The notes under the pieces: generated by a model | Told to the model about the DNA's origin: nothing | Database searches by the model: none | What the model saw: the letters and a program-made list of their open reading frames with translations, nothing else | Made by a program: the position numbers and the translations under genes | Shown here: one piece after another, positions 25,991 to 53,755 of the stretch | Layout of the letters: each line of letters begins with the position of its first letter | Numbering within the stretch: the first letter of the stretch is position 1 | Assembly: GCF_037038585.1 (NCBI RefSeq) | Contig: NC_092525.1 | Location: 16,844,867 to 16,908,866 of the forward strand | Length of the DNA stretch: 64,000 bases | From: Patagioenas fasciata | Taxonomy: Eukaryota; Chordata; Aves; Columbiformes; Columbidae | Reading direction: 5' to 3'

Positions 25991-28900
25991 AAGGCCGCAG
26001 TGGCCACAGCGGATGGACCCGCAGCCACTGGGGCTTTGAGCCGAGTGGGCTCGGATCGTGCACCCAGCACCTGAAATGATCTCTCTCTTCAGAGCCTAAA
26101 GTATTATTTATTTTCTGATCTTTTTTTTTTTTTTTTTTAATGGAAGAGGAAAGCTTCACTACCTTCCTCCTCGTTTATTATGGGGATTAAGTTAAGTTAA
26201 ACATCATTTCCTATTAAATTCAATCTAATTGAATTAATATCAATTTTGTACCGAGCCAGGCTAATCTAATTAGTGTTGATATTTGATGTCTTTTTTGCAA
26301 GTTGTGCTGAGAATGAGCTTCTTGATTTCCATCATTGAGTCTGGAAAGAAGAAATAACATTTTATTCCAGTTCAGGAATCCATACCAAACATGAATTAAG
26401 GAAAGGCCTGGGGCATTAAGAGACATAGAGGTGAAAGAAATCTCCACAAGTGATCACCTTTATAACATACATCCTCCTCCTCCCATACACCCATCAAACA
26501 CAGCCGAAAAAGCTGAAAAAGCCTGATGTGCAGATATGAGTGTCCCACCCTCAACACCCCCTAGCAGGGAGGGTCGGAGGATAACGGCTCATTAACCAAC
26601 CAAAAAGTTGTTGGATTCCCTTTCCTTAGTGTGAGCTGATTGCAAAAACACAGGGCTAGCAAGCTGCAGGAGTTACAATGCACGAGAGTCACCGAGAAGT
26701 AAATAAAATGAATCCAAGATTCCTACATGCAGCTGTCACGATGAACACAAAGAGCTCAGCAACAAGCACTATAAAAGGAGTTTCACCCTTGATTATTGCA
26801 GTGGAGTCATGGTCCGCACATCAGACTTGTCTTATAAGTATTAAAAATCTGCTGAGTACTGGTACTGCAACTCAACCCGGCAGAACAAATGATTCACTGG
26901 ATACGCGAAACGCACAAAACTGCCGCGAGTCAGGGAAAGGCGTTTGGGGCAGAATCTAGACATATTTTGCTTCTGGTAAGACTAGCAAGTTAAAGACGAT
27001 CCAGTATTATTCAGATTGTTTCACCTGAGTGTCTGCATGCCGGGTGTGCTGCAGACAGCCGCCCCTGCCGCCCGGCCCAGGCTCAATGGCAGAATCCACA
27101 GGAAACCTCTGACACGCGGCCACAAAGACACCGTGCGAGTTCTGGAGCTACGTAAATATTTTTCTTACACGGTTAAACACAACCACTTTGTCCTTCCTCA
27201 GCACTGTGATGAAAAGCACGTTTTAAATAAACAGCGTTTGAAAGGGATGTTTGGATTTTACGTGCTTTGCACCTCATTTCATTCATCGGAATACGCTCCG
27301 ACTGTACTATGGGTGGGAACTCGCCAGCTTGGTCAGCTAGAGCTGGAAAAACACATCAAGTTTTCTGCAAATCCTCTGAATCAGACTTACTTTTAGACAA
27401 TAACTCCTTGGTCCATGATTTTGCTGGTCCTCGTTGCTCCAGCCCGAGGGTCCCATGAGGTCACCACCACCATCCGCCACTCAGCCCTGGCAGTTTGACA
27501 TTAGCGGAAATTATTAAATTACAGACAGCAAATTGGTTACTTGAGGAAATAGACTTTTTTTCCATAAAGGAGACAGTCACAAACAGTCACGGGGTTCTGA
27601 AAGTCTATTTATTTTCAGTCAGCAGCTGCAGAATAATTTGCAAACAAATTTCAGCCCCGTGTGTTTGCAGCCAGGCGGTTTCGCATCAATCCAATGTACT
27701 CCTCAGGTCACGCTGCCACAGCTTTGCATGTAACTGTAATATAGTATTAATCTAGGTGGTTTCATACTTGTTTAGTGAACAATAAAGTCTCTGGTTTTCA
27801 CATGAGCACAGCACAGCCAAGATAAAAATAGTTACCATAAATGTTCCCCAGGTGCAACTAATAAGGGTTATGGACAGAGGAATAAATATTATGCGCAGCC
27901 CAAGTATACTTTGCTAACCCCATGTTCCTTTATTCTGACCAAATCCAACCAAATCTGATTAAAACAAAGTCCATATCGTTGCAACACGAACTGGTGAGGT
28001 AGGGTTTGGTTTTCCCAGACCCTCTCCTTGAAAAACTGGGGGTTTGCACTGTAGAAAGGGCCGGAATTGAAGCCGTTTTGCACATCACTGTGTGCCAGGG
28101 GTCAGAAAAGGGCTGGCATTGCAAAACCTTTGCAATAAGGTGTGCTGTGGGTCTGCAGGAGGCTTGGAATTAAAACCTCAAGAGCCTTCATCAATCTTAA
28201 GAATTTACTTCAGTTAAAAAGAAGCCATTATGACAGCCCTTATTTTCTTATTAGGGCATTTAAGCAGCCCCTGCTAAAAGATTAGAAAACATCAAGCATT
28301 GTTGGGCTTCTTAAACACACTGTTTAGAATATTTCTGTTCAAAATTCTTTCTATTTCAACACTTCTGTCCAAAACCAGCACTATTTGTATTAGACATCCG
28401 TGTTCAAACTGCTCCGAGGCTTTCCCCAGAAATATCCCCCACGGCCATGGAAAACCCACCTTGGTTTGCAGAAAGTGCTTTCATTCCCCTAAAACACAAA
28501 AAGGAAAAGTCACTCCAATATTCCTTGATTTGCTAATACTTGTCGTCTCCCAGAGCCCAGACCAAGCCCAAGAGAGCTGCCAAGAACAAATAACTACCGT
28601 TTCCATAGATTAGCAGATGAATCATTCATGTTATTTTTAGCAGGTCATTAAGAGCTGGCAGTGAAATTTGCAAACTGACTTGTGGGGCTTTTGATCTGTG
28701 TTAACATAACCTTTTAAAGAAAACATAAACTGGGATTCAGAACAAAGGAAACTGAAGGACTGGAAATAACATCTCCTAATTTTAAAAATGACAGTGAGAG
28801 ATTACAATAAATAGATTTTACGTGAGTCTCCTACTCACAGCTCTCTCATTTAAGCATAATGTAGCTGAACAAATCCACGTGAGAAGTTTTATATAAAAGA

Positions 28901-31900
28901 TGCCAGGATAAGGATTCATTTCCACCAGGTGAATATTTCCCTGTCCTGGGCAGGGATGCTGCAGGCACTGGGACAGGACAGGTTTGCAGCCAGCGGGCTC
29001 TGCAGAGCTTTCCACCCATTGGTGCAGCAAAGCTTCCTAAAATGTGTGCTTAGTAAAGAAATAATGAGCTACACATCAAATACTGATTTTTTTTAACAGC
29101 TACTCTTTTAAAAGCTACTCTTTTACCGTGCTGTTGTCAGCATGATGAGATCCATTCTCAGAAGCAAACCCAGGGAATATTGTCAGAAAACTAAACACAG
29201 CTGGGATGATGCCCAACAGCTGTCCCTGTGCCCAGGGCGTCTCTCAGCTCCCCAGAGGGGGACGATGGCCCAAGGTTCGTGTGTCCCCACCACAGCCAGA
29301 CCCCCTGGGCAGCTGAATTTCTGCTGTAGCCCAAATCAGCCAGAGCAAGCCAGAGCCAGGCTTTGCACATACCTTCCCAAATGTGGAGGGACTTGTCACA
29401 AACAGGATCCCAAACATGGCTTTGACGGGGTGCCAGCCATCCGCCATCAGCTTTCCTGGATTTCCCGGCAAAATGCGCATAATCTGCAGCGATAACTTGT
29501 CACACTGGTGTTTGTCAGCTGCAATGGGTGCAGGCTGAGGTATCGGGGCATCACCCCAATGGAGCAGCCTCATCCATCATATGGAGCCTTACATATTCAC
29601 TCACCAGAATCAATGAGCCAGGGAGGCTCACAAGACAGTTGCACTCACTCTCGTTAGCGATTTATTAATCGTTTAACCACCTTGTTTCAGCTGCTCTTGC
29701 TGTTGCCATCCTGAGCCATGCTTAGGCGGCACAGCCCATCGATAGTTGGAGCTGCTTGTTCATGCAGAACATGAGCAAGGGGAGGTGACACTTGGGTTGG
29801 GGTTCCCCTGCAGCAGGGGGGACACGGTGCTGGGGTGTCCCCCCAAACAGAGATCCTCGCACCGGGTGTCATGCCCTGTGGCCACTCTGCTGCCGGCCTG
29901 GCCACTGCTGGCAGCTGGAGGGTGGCCTCAGGGTCAGGGATCCCTTCAGGAGCTGCTGTTTCCACCAAACCTCATGCAGGATGGACACAAGGTCAGGAAA
30001 ACAGGCAAAGGGGATGGACAAAGGCTGCATCATGGGGATTCCCACATTTCAGGAAAAAACAGCTGATGGATACAGGAGGCATGAAAGCCACACGCCCTCC
30101 GGCTGGCCACCCACCCCAGCTTTTCAGCAGCTCCAAAATACAACTGCAAAAGGACCCTTGGTTCCACAGGAACCATGCAAGGACTAAATCTGGCTCCAGC
30201 TCCATCAGCTCTCGCAGTACTTGTCAAATTAAAGGGCTCTGGTTTGAGCCTCAAAAGCACCGAGGATGCTCTGCCATGGCTGTGCTGGCAGAGCCGTAAA
30301 TGAGAGCACACGGTGTGTGAGGAGACTGCAGGAGATGGGCTGTGATGAGACGAAGTCCTTGGCTTTTCTGAGGGGGGAAATCTGATGTCAAAAAGGGTCA
30401 GCACTCAAGGTGCTGAAAGCGATGTACCTGAATATCTGAGGGCAGAGGAGAGCCACTGTCTCGTTATCTGCTTCACAGCCTCCAAATAGAAAGCCCCATA
30501 TCCTTTATTAGCGAGATCAATAAAGCTCATTTCTCAATAGGTAATGAAATAACACCTGTTCACTGAGAGCAGTGCAGATAACTGATGAAACGAGCCCCCG
30601 TCCTCCCCCGTGTGTCCCCGCAGATCTCACTGCCGGGTTCCCAGCACAGGCACATCCCAACCTGGGCAGCTGGTGGGAACAACTCCCTGTGGAGAACAGC
30701 GGAGCAGATGGCACCGTTCCCAACACCCCCAGGTACACGGACCAGACGTGTGGCTGGACAAACACTGTCCCCAGATAGGATGGCAGCAGATGTCCAAGGA
30801 CGCGGAGAGCTGTTCTCACCTTGGGGACATGTGAAATGCACGCTCTGTGCTAAAAATCCTGCAGCGTGTTCACTTGGATTTTTCTTTGAAGAATGGATTT
30901 AATATGGAGCAAATTGAATTTAACCTTTGTTGTAAATGGAGGCATTTGTTTCTTGGAGTCTCAGGGGGAGTTTTCACTAATTATACTGAGCTCAGTGGCC
31001 AAACTGGCAAGAAATCTGTCTCCAAGGAAAAAAAAAGGCAAGTCAAAGATAGACTTCGGTATGGTTTTCATATACAATAGGAAAAAAATAGCACATTTCA
31101 GCAGTAGGGCTTACCAGTGAATTTTGCCACCTGAGCTGTGTCTCTGATAGTCCCTGTGGGGCTGGTGCCTGCAGAGACAGTGGCAGCACCAAGGATGCTC
31201 CTGCCAAGCCCCACACCCAAGGCTGTGGGGCAGAACATGTCCCTGTAGGAAACAAAACAAGTCCAGGCAGACTATGTCCCATATAAAAAAACAAGATAAA
31301 ATAAGGTTCAATAAGCCAAATATTTGGAATCTAGGGAAATTTTTAGCATATGGATTATCTGATTGCTTTTGCTTTTACTCTGTTCTCTGCTTCTTTTCAT
31401 GGTCACTCTCTCTTCTATTTTGCCTACAAGCGGGAGCACCTTCATTTGTATTTCTGAGACACTTCTCACTTCAGACAAATATTTGTTTGGCTATCTCAAA
31501 TGGCAGTTTTTCTAAATTTTAAATCTAAGCTTCGCACTGAAGCTAGCTGTGAACCCGCTGCTCAGCTGGACTCACTCACAAAAGCAGGCACGGCGATTCC
31601 GAAACGAAGCCTGGGAACAGAAAACATGACTTGTGGCTGGAACCGATCCGGTTCGGCTCTTCTGTGTGTGTGCAAGTGAAAGAATTCCTTTTACGTTCAT
31701 CTGTTCTCCAGAAAGCCTAGAAGAGGACAAGAGATAAATTATTATCATAATCTAAATAGAAAGATTTTCTTCATTCTCAGAGCCTTTGTGACATACTCTC
31801 TTGGGAAAATATTCCCAACTCAAATGGAATTCCACTTCGTTCTTCTTGGATCTCACATTGCTCTTCCGAAACACATGAAGCCTTTCAAAGCCAATAATTA

Positions 31901-32128
31901 ATGCTGTCAATAATTGTGCCAGGGTGAGAACACAATAGGCATCTTGGAAAGACAGGCAGATATGGAAATATTGAAAAATCCCCTAACTTTCCTACCCAGG
32001 GAGAAGGGAACACCTGCATTCACAGCCCCTCTGAGATGGCACTGGCACTGGTGGCCTCAGCCCACTCCCCCCTCCTGCTGATTCTGATGAAGGTCCATTT
32101 GGGTCAAATGTGTATATATCATGTGTGT

Positions 32129-32129
<1 letters not shown>

Positions 32130-32158
<29 letters not shown>
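32130..32158. repeat. (AT)n microsatellite
   Basis: About 14 uninterrupted AT units, flanked on the left by TGTGTGTATAC. Confidence 0.95.
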
Positions 32159-32159
<1 letters not shown>

Positions 32160-34352
32160 ACCTGACACGGTGGCCCCACTCCAGAGGCAGGTGCTCCTCT
32201 GAAAATTACAGATTTCAGATCCAACAAAATATGAATTAAGATCCAAGACTGTGAATTTTTGCCTTTTTAAGAGCAGCTTGCTCAGCATTCCAAGTGCAAG
32301 AAATTTACGCCAAATTTCTATTCACCAACCTAATTAAAAGGGAGAGGAAATGATTGCAGAATCCTTTGTGATTTCTAAAAAATATCAATATCTATAGTAA
32401 TTAATTCATACTCTTTCGCAAGTACTATCAGCAAGTTAATTTTCATTGTTAATAGATCAAATACTCTCAATTAAAAAGTGTCGCTATTGGATTTTTGTTC
32501 TTGCTGTAAATGGAGCAGTGCACTGTGAGGAGACACGACCTGTTATTGCGTGTGACTTGTACTTTGCAGAGATAAAGTGGAATTTGTCTCTCCCGCACGA
32601 CCCGGACAGAGTTCAGTGCCGCAGCGTCCCGGTCGGATGGGAGTCCCCGTGCTTACATTTCATTAATCACTTCTCCATTTTGCAAAAAAAAAAAATACGG
32701 GTTTCTTCCCATTTCTGCTCAGCCTTAGAGCAGGGAAATGGGCTGAGCAGTGTGGTCCTGGGTGCAGGGGTGACAAAAGCTGAGCAGAGCGAATCTCTGT
32801 GAACCTGGAGCTGGGTTTGACCATGGTTCTGTTTCCATTTTTCAACACCTGACTTTTCAGCAAGATGTGAAATAATCAATATTTTCCTAACAGAAGACGA
32901 TAAAAGGAAGGAACAAAAACTCAGCTACTGCAACAAAAGCAGATAAAATGATTATGAAGCACTTATCAGGCTCCAAGTCATTTTGTGTTTCACTGCAATG
33001 GTTAGGAAGCCATACTAAGGCACAAGTGCATCTGCTTTGCTGGCGTTAAAGCCTTCGACTCCACTAAATCCATAAATCCACAGGATCCCGAGCTGCCATT
33101 CCCCAGCCCGTGCTCTGACACAGCTCTGAAGCATCTTCATATTTCAGTGTGTCACGGTCAGTGGCGACAGCAAGGGCCAGTCTGCAGATCTGCAAAATGG
33201 TGAAATGGAAAGTATGCACAATATCACTTGACATTTTCTATATATACAAGTTTATACAATTATGACAAATAGCAGATTTCAATTACAGTAACTTCCCCGT
33301 AAGTAAAAGCTGGAAGTTTCTAAGAACTATTCTGACTAATGTGGTCCGGCTCTTGGCTGGGTGACGGCTGGAAAACAAAAAAGCCCTCCGTCAAAAGGCT
33401 GCAATGGTGACTGCAGCCGCTCAATGCCAAAATAGCTCAAGTTCAGGGAATCTGAGGCCGGGAGGGAGTGCGGGAGTTGCTGACTCCTGCACTCCAGCTT
33501 AGTTAGCCCTGACAGGAACAAGTGTAATCCGTATTGAACACAAGAGTGATCTAGGCCTTAACGTAAAATTAAAAAAAAAAAAAAGAAAAATAAATTCCCC
33601 TTGAAGTGTCATGCAAGCGGAATCCACATCTGCCAAATCTAATCGAAGAATGAAACACAACCTTTTAACTGCAGAAAGAATGTGGTATGTGAAATGTGTG
33701 ATGGAGTCGGCCCGGGAAAGGGGGCAGGTGGGACGACCGCAGGAAAATCAGTGAAAGGAGGGATGTTTAGAGGAGATCTCACAGGACTGCTTTCTGTTGA
33801 GATGGATAATCCACTTGTTGCGTTCTCCTACCCTTCACTTCAAGCCCTCCCCACAAGGAGACCAGTTTCTGGCAGGTCCAACACGACACCAGCCCCCCTG
33901 TCACGGGAACAAAAACCTTCCAGCCAACTCCAGCCCAACATCGCGTGTGTTACGAAAACCATCGATCAATTCATTGAGAATTTAGCTGCTGGCAGTTTCA
34001 TCTGTCCTTTCCGCAAATAAACAGTATAAAGGAAATTCACGTCTGCAGAAGGCAGCAGCCGAAGCATTAGGAAACGCACAAGCAATTCATTTCGTGGCAG
34101 ATATTCTTTTGATAGAAACCAGACACTCGTGGCCCTTTGCAAGCAGCCAAAGACCAACCATTCCCACCCCAGGACCTGCAGCTCGTAGCATGACACAGTG
34201 GCTGCAGTTACTGAAAAGAAACACGTGTCGGAGAGATGCTCTGTGGATTGGCTCTTGTGGCGCAACCAGCAACCAACATTTTGGAGTAACAAGAAGAACT
34301 AAACCAAAACCCAAAAGGTTGCACTCAACAGCCAGAACCTTGCTGGGCCTGT

Positions 34353-34622
34353 TATGACAGGACAAGGGGTGATGGTTTGAAACTAAAAGAGGGAGATTCG
34401 GGCCAGACATGAGGGAGAAATTGTTGCCCCTGAGGGTGGTGAGAGCCTGGCCCAGGTTCCCAGAGAGGTGGTGGATGAACCATCCCTGGAGACATCCCAG
34501 GCCAGGCTGGAGGGGGTTCTGAGCAACCTGAGCTGGTGAAGATGTCCCTGCTCATGGCAGGGGTGGCACTGGGGGAGCTGGGAAGGTCCCTTCAACACAA
34601 ACCATCCTGTGATTCTATGATT
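34353..34622 (+). mobile_element. CR1 LINE, 3' end fragment, plus orientation
   Basis: It starts at GACAGGACAAGGGGTGATGG, a familiar CR1 word, and runs through the degraded final part of the reverse transcriptase frame (VVRAWPRFPREVVDEPSLE-like across a frameshift). It ends with CCTGTGATTCTATGATT, an intact CR1 terminus. It is 5'-truncated and non-coding. It shares nearly all its sequence with 23085-23328, including GAAGATGTCCCTGCTCATGG, so both come from one subfamily. Confidence 0.95.
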
Positions 34623-36657
34623 GCAAGAAGACAAGTACTTCCTGAGCTGGGACAAGGCTGGGTGAGCTCAGGCCCTGATCCAGCAAAAGGAGCCACACCA
34701 AGGCTGCATGTCATACTGGGACAGCAGGATCCACCCCCTCATCACCACCCCTCCCTGCCTCAGGACTGCTTGGGGTTGATTTCTTGTTGCCTCCAGTCCT
34801 GACCCACAGTTCAGTCCCCCCAGGGCTCAGCTCTCCCCCCTCTCATCAACCAGGCGCCCGCACTGCTTCAGTGTGGCAGCTCCTGCATTCGACATTGCGA
34901 TGAAATCTCATTTTGACATTTGTGATCTAATTTGGAAACATTGATCATGGAAAATGGTGTCGGGTTTCTGATCTCCAGGGTCAGAGAGAAACGCAGGCTG
35001 CTCTCCTCATGTAGCTTCACAGCGGGGAGTTTGGGGGTCACCCCAGTGTGTGTGTGGTCCCTGGGCCATCCCTGTCTCCCCATCAACCCCTCACAGACAC
35101 AGGCTCATCTTCAGTTTATCCTGGCTAAAGCTGCCCGTGTTCACCACCCATTACATCCCCGTTAGTGAAGACACTAAAAACAAATACTCTCTGGACTCAA
35201 ATTAAATCAGACTCCCAGCCAAAAAACACTGTAACCACAAAAATGAAAATTTAAGAGAGAGATTACCATGAAAGAGATGGTTTTCACTAGATCGTGGAGA
35301 ATTGCAAGCTCACACCATATAACAACAATGCCTTTGAGGCTCTTCAGCACCAGTTGTGGGCTTTTCCAAAAAACAGCAGGAGCTCCTAATTTTTGTACCA
35401 CCAACCAGCCCAGTCCCCTGCAGCATCTTATCCATTTTGCAGGTGCTTTTATGATGTATTCGGCAATGCAAATGAGCAAAGGAGGTGTTTGATACCATGC
35501 ACACCTTCATCTCAGTTTTCCCAAGAGCTAATCTCTATTTAATCATTCTAGATATTCAAGACTTTCCTGTTTGTGTGTCCATGTACACAATTCTTTGCTG
35601 CTCAGAAGGCACAGTGCCTGGACAGGTTGATCAGATTATCTTTGTACCCTGTACTTCACACTGAAACGCTGTATTGACCCACTATAGAAAACACAGTTGA
35701 TTTTAATTACAAGAAATGGAAGCTTTTACCTACGTAAAGCTCTGCCTGAGCTCTGCTGCTGCGCAGATCGATGCAAGCACTGAGCCAGCGTCACAGTGCA
35801 ACAGCACCACACAAAGCAATTTATATCTTTTTTTTCTTTACAAAAGTAAAAACAATGACTTCATTTTCCTATAGGAAAATTTCAACAAATCCAGGGTCAT
35901 TTTATCACCTGGTTTTGAATGCACGTACTGTACACAAACGCCAAGACAAGCAATACATCAGGGAAGTTCAAAGTGTGTTTTAATTAAAACGATCCCTATT
36001 CCAAATATTAACCAAATCATTACCACAGTTAATATCACATGATTTTTTTTTTTTAAAAAGGGAAAGAATCCTCTTTAGAAAGTTCCTAATGTTCACCAGG
36101 TATTGGATCTCACTTCATTTTCAATACTCCATAAAATATCAACAGGTAAAAGGCATTTAACTACATTTCCAACCTAATTAAAAAAAAAAAAAAATCTAAG
36201 TTAAATCAACGTTTAAGTGGGACTGTTGGATTAGAATATATGAAAAAAATTAGTTGTGCATCCTGAGGATCAGCAACAGAAATCAACCTTTTGACCTAAG
36301 GCCCTTGCAGCACTAGCACCATTAATGAGAAACAGTAATTTCCGAGAGCAGTGGGACGATGCTTCTGAGTCTGCACCCCGGCTGCTCTCAGACACAACTT
36401 GCTGACTGCAGAAACGCGGAGGCTTCCAGAGAACAGCCCCCGAGAGCAGGGGCTGTGCCGCACACACGGTTCCCACGCAGCCACACACCAGCAGAACAAA
36501 CTAACGGCACAAAGTGAGAACTCCCGGGAGCCCAGCATTGGATTGAACAGATTTCAAGTCTCAAAGGCAAATCAAAGCAAAATCGTGAGCAATTTGGTTT
36601 TTCGTGTCATCTTCTTCAGCCATTTCAACGTTCAGTTGTAAGTTCCAGCTTTAAACG
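34623..36657 (-). other. Downstream of CTH: probable 3' UTR then intergenic
   Basis: If the last CTH exon is correctly placed, its 3' UTR runs leftward from 36657. I see no minus-strand AATAAA close by. The nearest ATTAAA is at 35979-35984, with others near 35702 and 35538, so the poly-A site is undecided. No other gene is seen. Confidence 0.35.
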
Positions 36658-50290
<13,633 letters not shown>

Positions 50291-50422
50291 GACCACTCTC
50301 CAACTGCTCCTACTGCGGCTGCTTCTGCTGCTGCCGCCGCTGATATCACCGCCGCCGCCGCCACCTCAAGCACCGCCGCTGCCCCGCCCCGAGGGGCCCG
50401 TCGCGGGCGGGGCCTCAGCACC

Positions 50423-50478
50423 GCCCCTCATTGGCTGGGGCGGGGCAGGGTGGTGCCCCTCATTGGCTGGGGCGGGGC
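50423..50478 (-). promoter_or_regulatory. Duplicated CCAAT plus GC-box unit upstream of CTH
   Basis: A 24-bp unit occurs twice without mismatch, at 50423-50446 and 50455-50478, a period of 32 bp. Each copy contains ATTGG (CCAAT on the CTH strand, NF-Y type) next to GGGGCGGGGC (Sp1/KLF GC box). A third GC box follows at about 50480-50488. The location, 133-188 bp before the CTH start codon, is right for a proximal promoter. Factor names are from motif knowledge, not from binding data. Confidence 0.8.
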
Positions 50479-50640
50479 TGGGCGGGGCCCGCGCCGCAGG
50501 GCAGGGAGCGGCGTCCCGCTGTGGCACCGCCCGCCCGCAGGGGGGCGCCGCCGGACTGTAGCGTGCTGCGGGCGGGAGAAGAAATGGCGGGAAGGCGCCG
50601 GACCTGGGGACAGGGGACAAGTGACCAGTGACAGAGGGCC

Positions 50641-53600
50641 AGGTGGCCCCACCGAGGGATCCCCGGGGAACGGCTTCCTCCTGCCACTGTACATGAGGCC
50701 GCCAGCCCGACATTCGCCCGTGGTCACACAGATGCAGACGGTAAGAGGCCTTTTCCTAGCACACCTTCTCCTCGCACACCTTCTCCTCTTACATTTCAGG
50801 CTGAATTTGAAATAATTTTCACTGCATTTGCAGGTAAATTTAGAGCAAAACTGAATCTAAGTGGAAGAAACATGATGATTATTCTCAAGTCCGTTTTTCA
50901 GCCTCAGCAAGTAGTAGAACCCTGAAGTTCAGGGTGGAGGAATTGAATCCTGCGGTGACAAGTCTGTGGGAAACGTCTGCACAGATCCCACAAGCACAGC
51001 TTTGCTTGGAACCCACCGTCCCACCAGGACACCAAGGCACAAAGTTTCAGGTGGCCAGTTCAGTATCGTAACATGTACACTTTCTTTTTATAATAATTTG
51101 TATCATTACATTCATGACAGTCAAGCTGAGACCAAGGGGAAAATGGAATTATTGTCATACAAAATTTCTTCCTCTCTCTCGTTTTCTCGTTGTGGTGGTC
51201 CGTGCAGCCCATGGCAGGTTTGGTGGCTGTTCCTGGAGGAGTTTGTCCTGCCCATAAGGACACAGCTCCTCACCCCCGTATCCCCACAACCAGCTGCTGA
51301 AGCACTTCACAAAAAGGAACTAGTCCCACGGCTTCATCTGAGCAGCTGAGTAAACAGCATGTGGTTTTTTTTTCTTTTTAATAAGAAGATGCAGACATTT
51401 CTGAAGTGCTTCAGGACAGCACCAGTTGAAAAGAGAATTAATACTTCCCCTCGAACAGAAGCCATTGAGGCTACAGTGTCTTCAAATTTCTTACCTATTT
51501 TTTCCTGTTAATTTCCATAAGTGTGTCACTTTGACAAATGTGTTGCTGTCCAGCGTCTCTCCAGCCAGTCATTCTGAATGCCTGGGAGAAGCAGATGTTA
51601 ATTTCTCCAGGGCTGGCAAATTCCATTCGCTGTCCTCCAGCACCTCATTTATTTTTGTTTTGCCTTGTGGAAATAAGGAAAAAGGCAACCAGAGAGCATT
51701 TCTCTATACTCGTGTGCTTTCAATATTCTGTTAGGTATTCTTTATAAGTTTAAATGTTATTGTTAGATTTACAGCTAGAATAAATGCAGATGCACACTTA
51801 CAGTATATCATTTTCATTTACTGCCTACCTTCGGGTTTTGTACAAAGTTAGTCTTTTATTCCTCTCTATTTTTTGACCTATTCATTTCTACACTGAAGAA
51901 GTCAGCATCCTCCCTGGAGGAATCCACCCATGAGAAATTACTCCCCCATTATTTATTTCCTAATTGAGGAACTCCCTAAGTGAAGTTTCCAAAGACTCAC
52001 GGCCCAGAAACTGTAGAAAATATAGTTCCATGTTGCCACAATACCTGATCCTGCTGCTTTTATCTAAACAGCCTAGTTCTTGGAAGAGAGCGATTTAAGT
52101 AATTTGAGAAGATGGAGAATACAACCAAGACAAAGTTGTGTTGTTAGATAGTGTAAAAAAAAAAAAAAACATTCTCATGTATTTGTAGGTGTGTAATAAT
52201 TACTCAAAACAGTCATAGCACAGGAGGACACCTGGATTCACCACAAACGCCAGTTTTCACAGGGCAGTTCCTATTAGTAATGTGTTCCTTCTGGTTTTGG
52301 GTTGAATAAGGGACTCCATAATAAGCTGGTAAACAGTGACTTCATGCCTCTGTCTCCTCTTAGCTGGCCTCCAGTAATTAAAAATGCAACATGATGTTTC
52401 CAGCACGGCACCAGGGCAAACAGCCTGTTGTCCAGCACTGGAGAACAGACAAGAGACATCAGGGTTGCCAACAGTGTCAGCCTCTCAAATTCTGTTTGTA
52501 AATGGCTTTTAATTTTCTCTGAAAACAAGAAGAGCCAGAAAAATCTTGTCAGAAAGACCAATGAAGTACAGAGCAAAGGTGACATTTTTTTTTCCCCCTT
52601 GAATTAATTAAAAATCCATGTTAGAATTGTAAGTAGCTGTGCGGGAAGCAGCTGTGCTGTCATGCAGAAGACAGCAGGCACAGAAATCATATTTCGTAGC
52701 TTCCATCTCCACCTAGAATTCTTCTTAGCCACTTAGTATGAGAGATGATGCAAACTGGGTAAAGAAAGAGGTCACCCACAAAGGCAGTTCTTTTGTCACT
52801 GCAGATCTAACTCTCCTGACTTGTAGGTTGTTGTCCCTGGACCTATTAGTAAAAAATCCAGTTTACCTAGAATTTGACACATCATCCTTTTTTTTTTTTA
52901 ACAATTCATTCTACAATTGTAAGTAGATCCTTGCAGAACTAGCTCTTTTAGGGAAATCTGGAAGCTCTGGACCTAATGCAGTTGCTTTATAAGATGATAA
53001 TCATCTACAAGGGCTGATGTAAGGACAGGGCGACTGTCTCATCATTTCCTGGCACGTGCTTTTGAGGAAGAACACTGGTACAGGTCCCGTCATTCTCCAC
53101 ACAACGTCTTGTTTCACAGTCACGCATCACACTGGGTCGGTTTCCTTTCATTTCCCTTTCCCTTGGTGAATGAAACAGCCACGCAAAGGACACGGGTGGT
53201 GACGTTTTGTGCACAACAACATTAACCTGTTTCTTGGCTCACAAGGGATTCTTGGGAGCACGGCAGAGATGTGGTAACACTGCCTTGAGGCCATGTTGAG
53301 AAATCCCTTGACCTTTTGTGACCTGGGAAGTGACCCGGAGCTTCTGCTCCCTTAGCAAACAAAGGGAACTGGCTCATGTCACTTATTACACTGTTGTGTG
53401 GTTTGTTTACACCTCTGGCATGCTGCAGCACACAGAACATACACTGTTGTCTGCACAGTCGTGTAACTAAACCTCAAACCAAGATGCCCCTGGATCCACC
53501 TCGAATCTGAGGGGAACCCCTGCAGTCCCCATGGTGGGTTTTGCACCTGGACTGGTGCTGAGATAAATCAGGAGCACCTTCCCACAGGCACAGCCCGTGC

Positions 53601-53755
53601 TGCAGCACCAGAAACGCTCCGGGATGGGACGTGCAGTCTGTGGGGCGGCAGAGACCCTGGAAACCCAATTCCCTCGGTATGAACGGTGGGCTACCCGGCC
53701 CAAGGTGCCCCTGTACTCGGTGAGGCCGGGCAGGCCCGCACTGCCAGCACAAGCA
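50641..53755. other. Spacer between CTH and ANKRD13C, no gene seen
   Basis: Unique-looking sequence with T- and A-runs (52155-52170, 52890-52900). Proline/arginine-rich frames at its left edge are CpG-island artefacts. No conserved protein or RNA is recognised. Confidence 0.6.

Noticed and set aside
25665-26159. 164-codon minus-strand frame with a hydrophobic stretch
   Set aside because: It starts in a T18/A18 run, its hydrophobic part comes from low-complexity pyrimidine sequence, and no homology is recognised.
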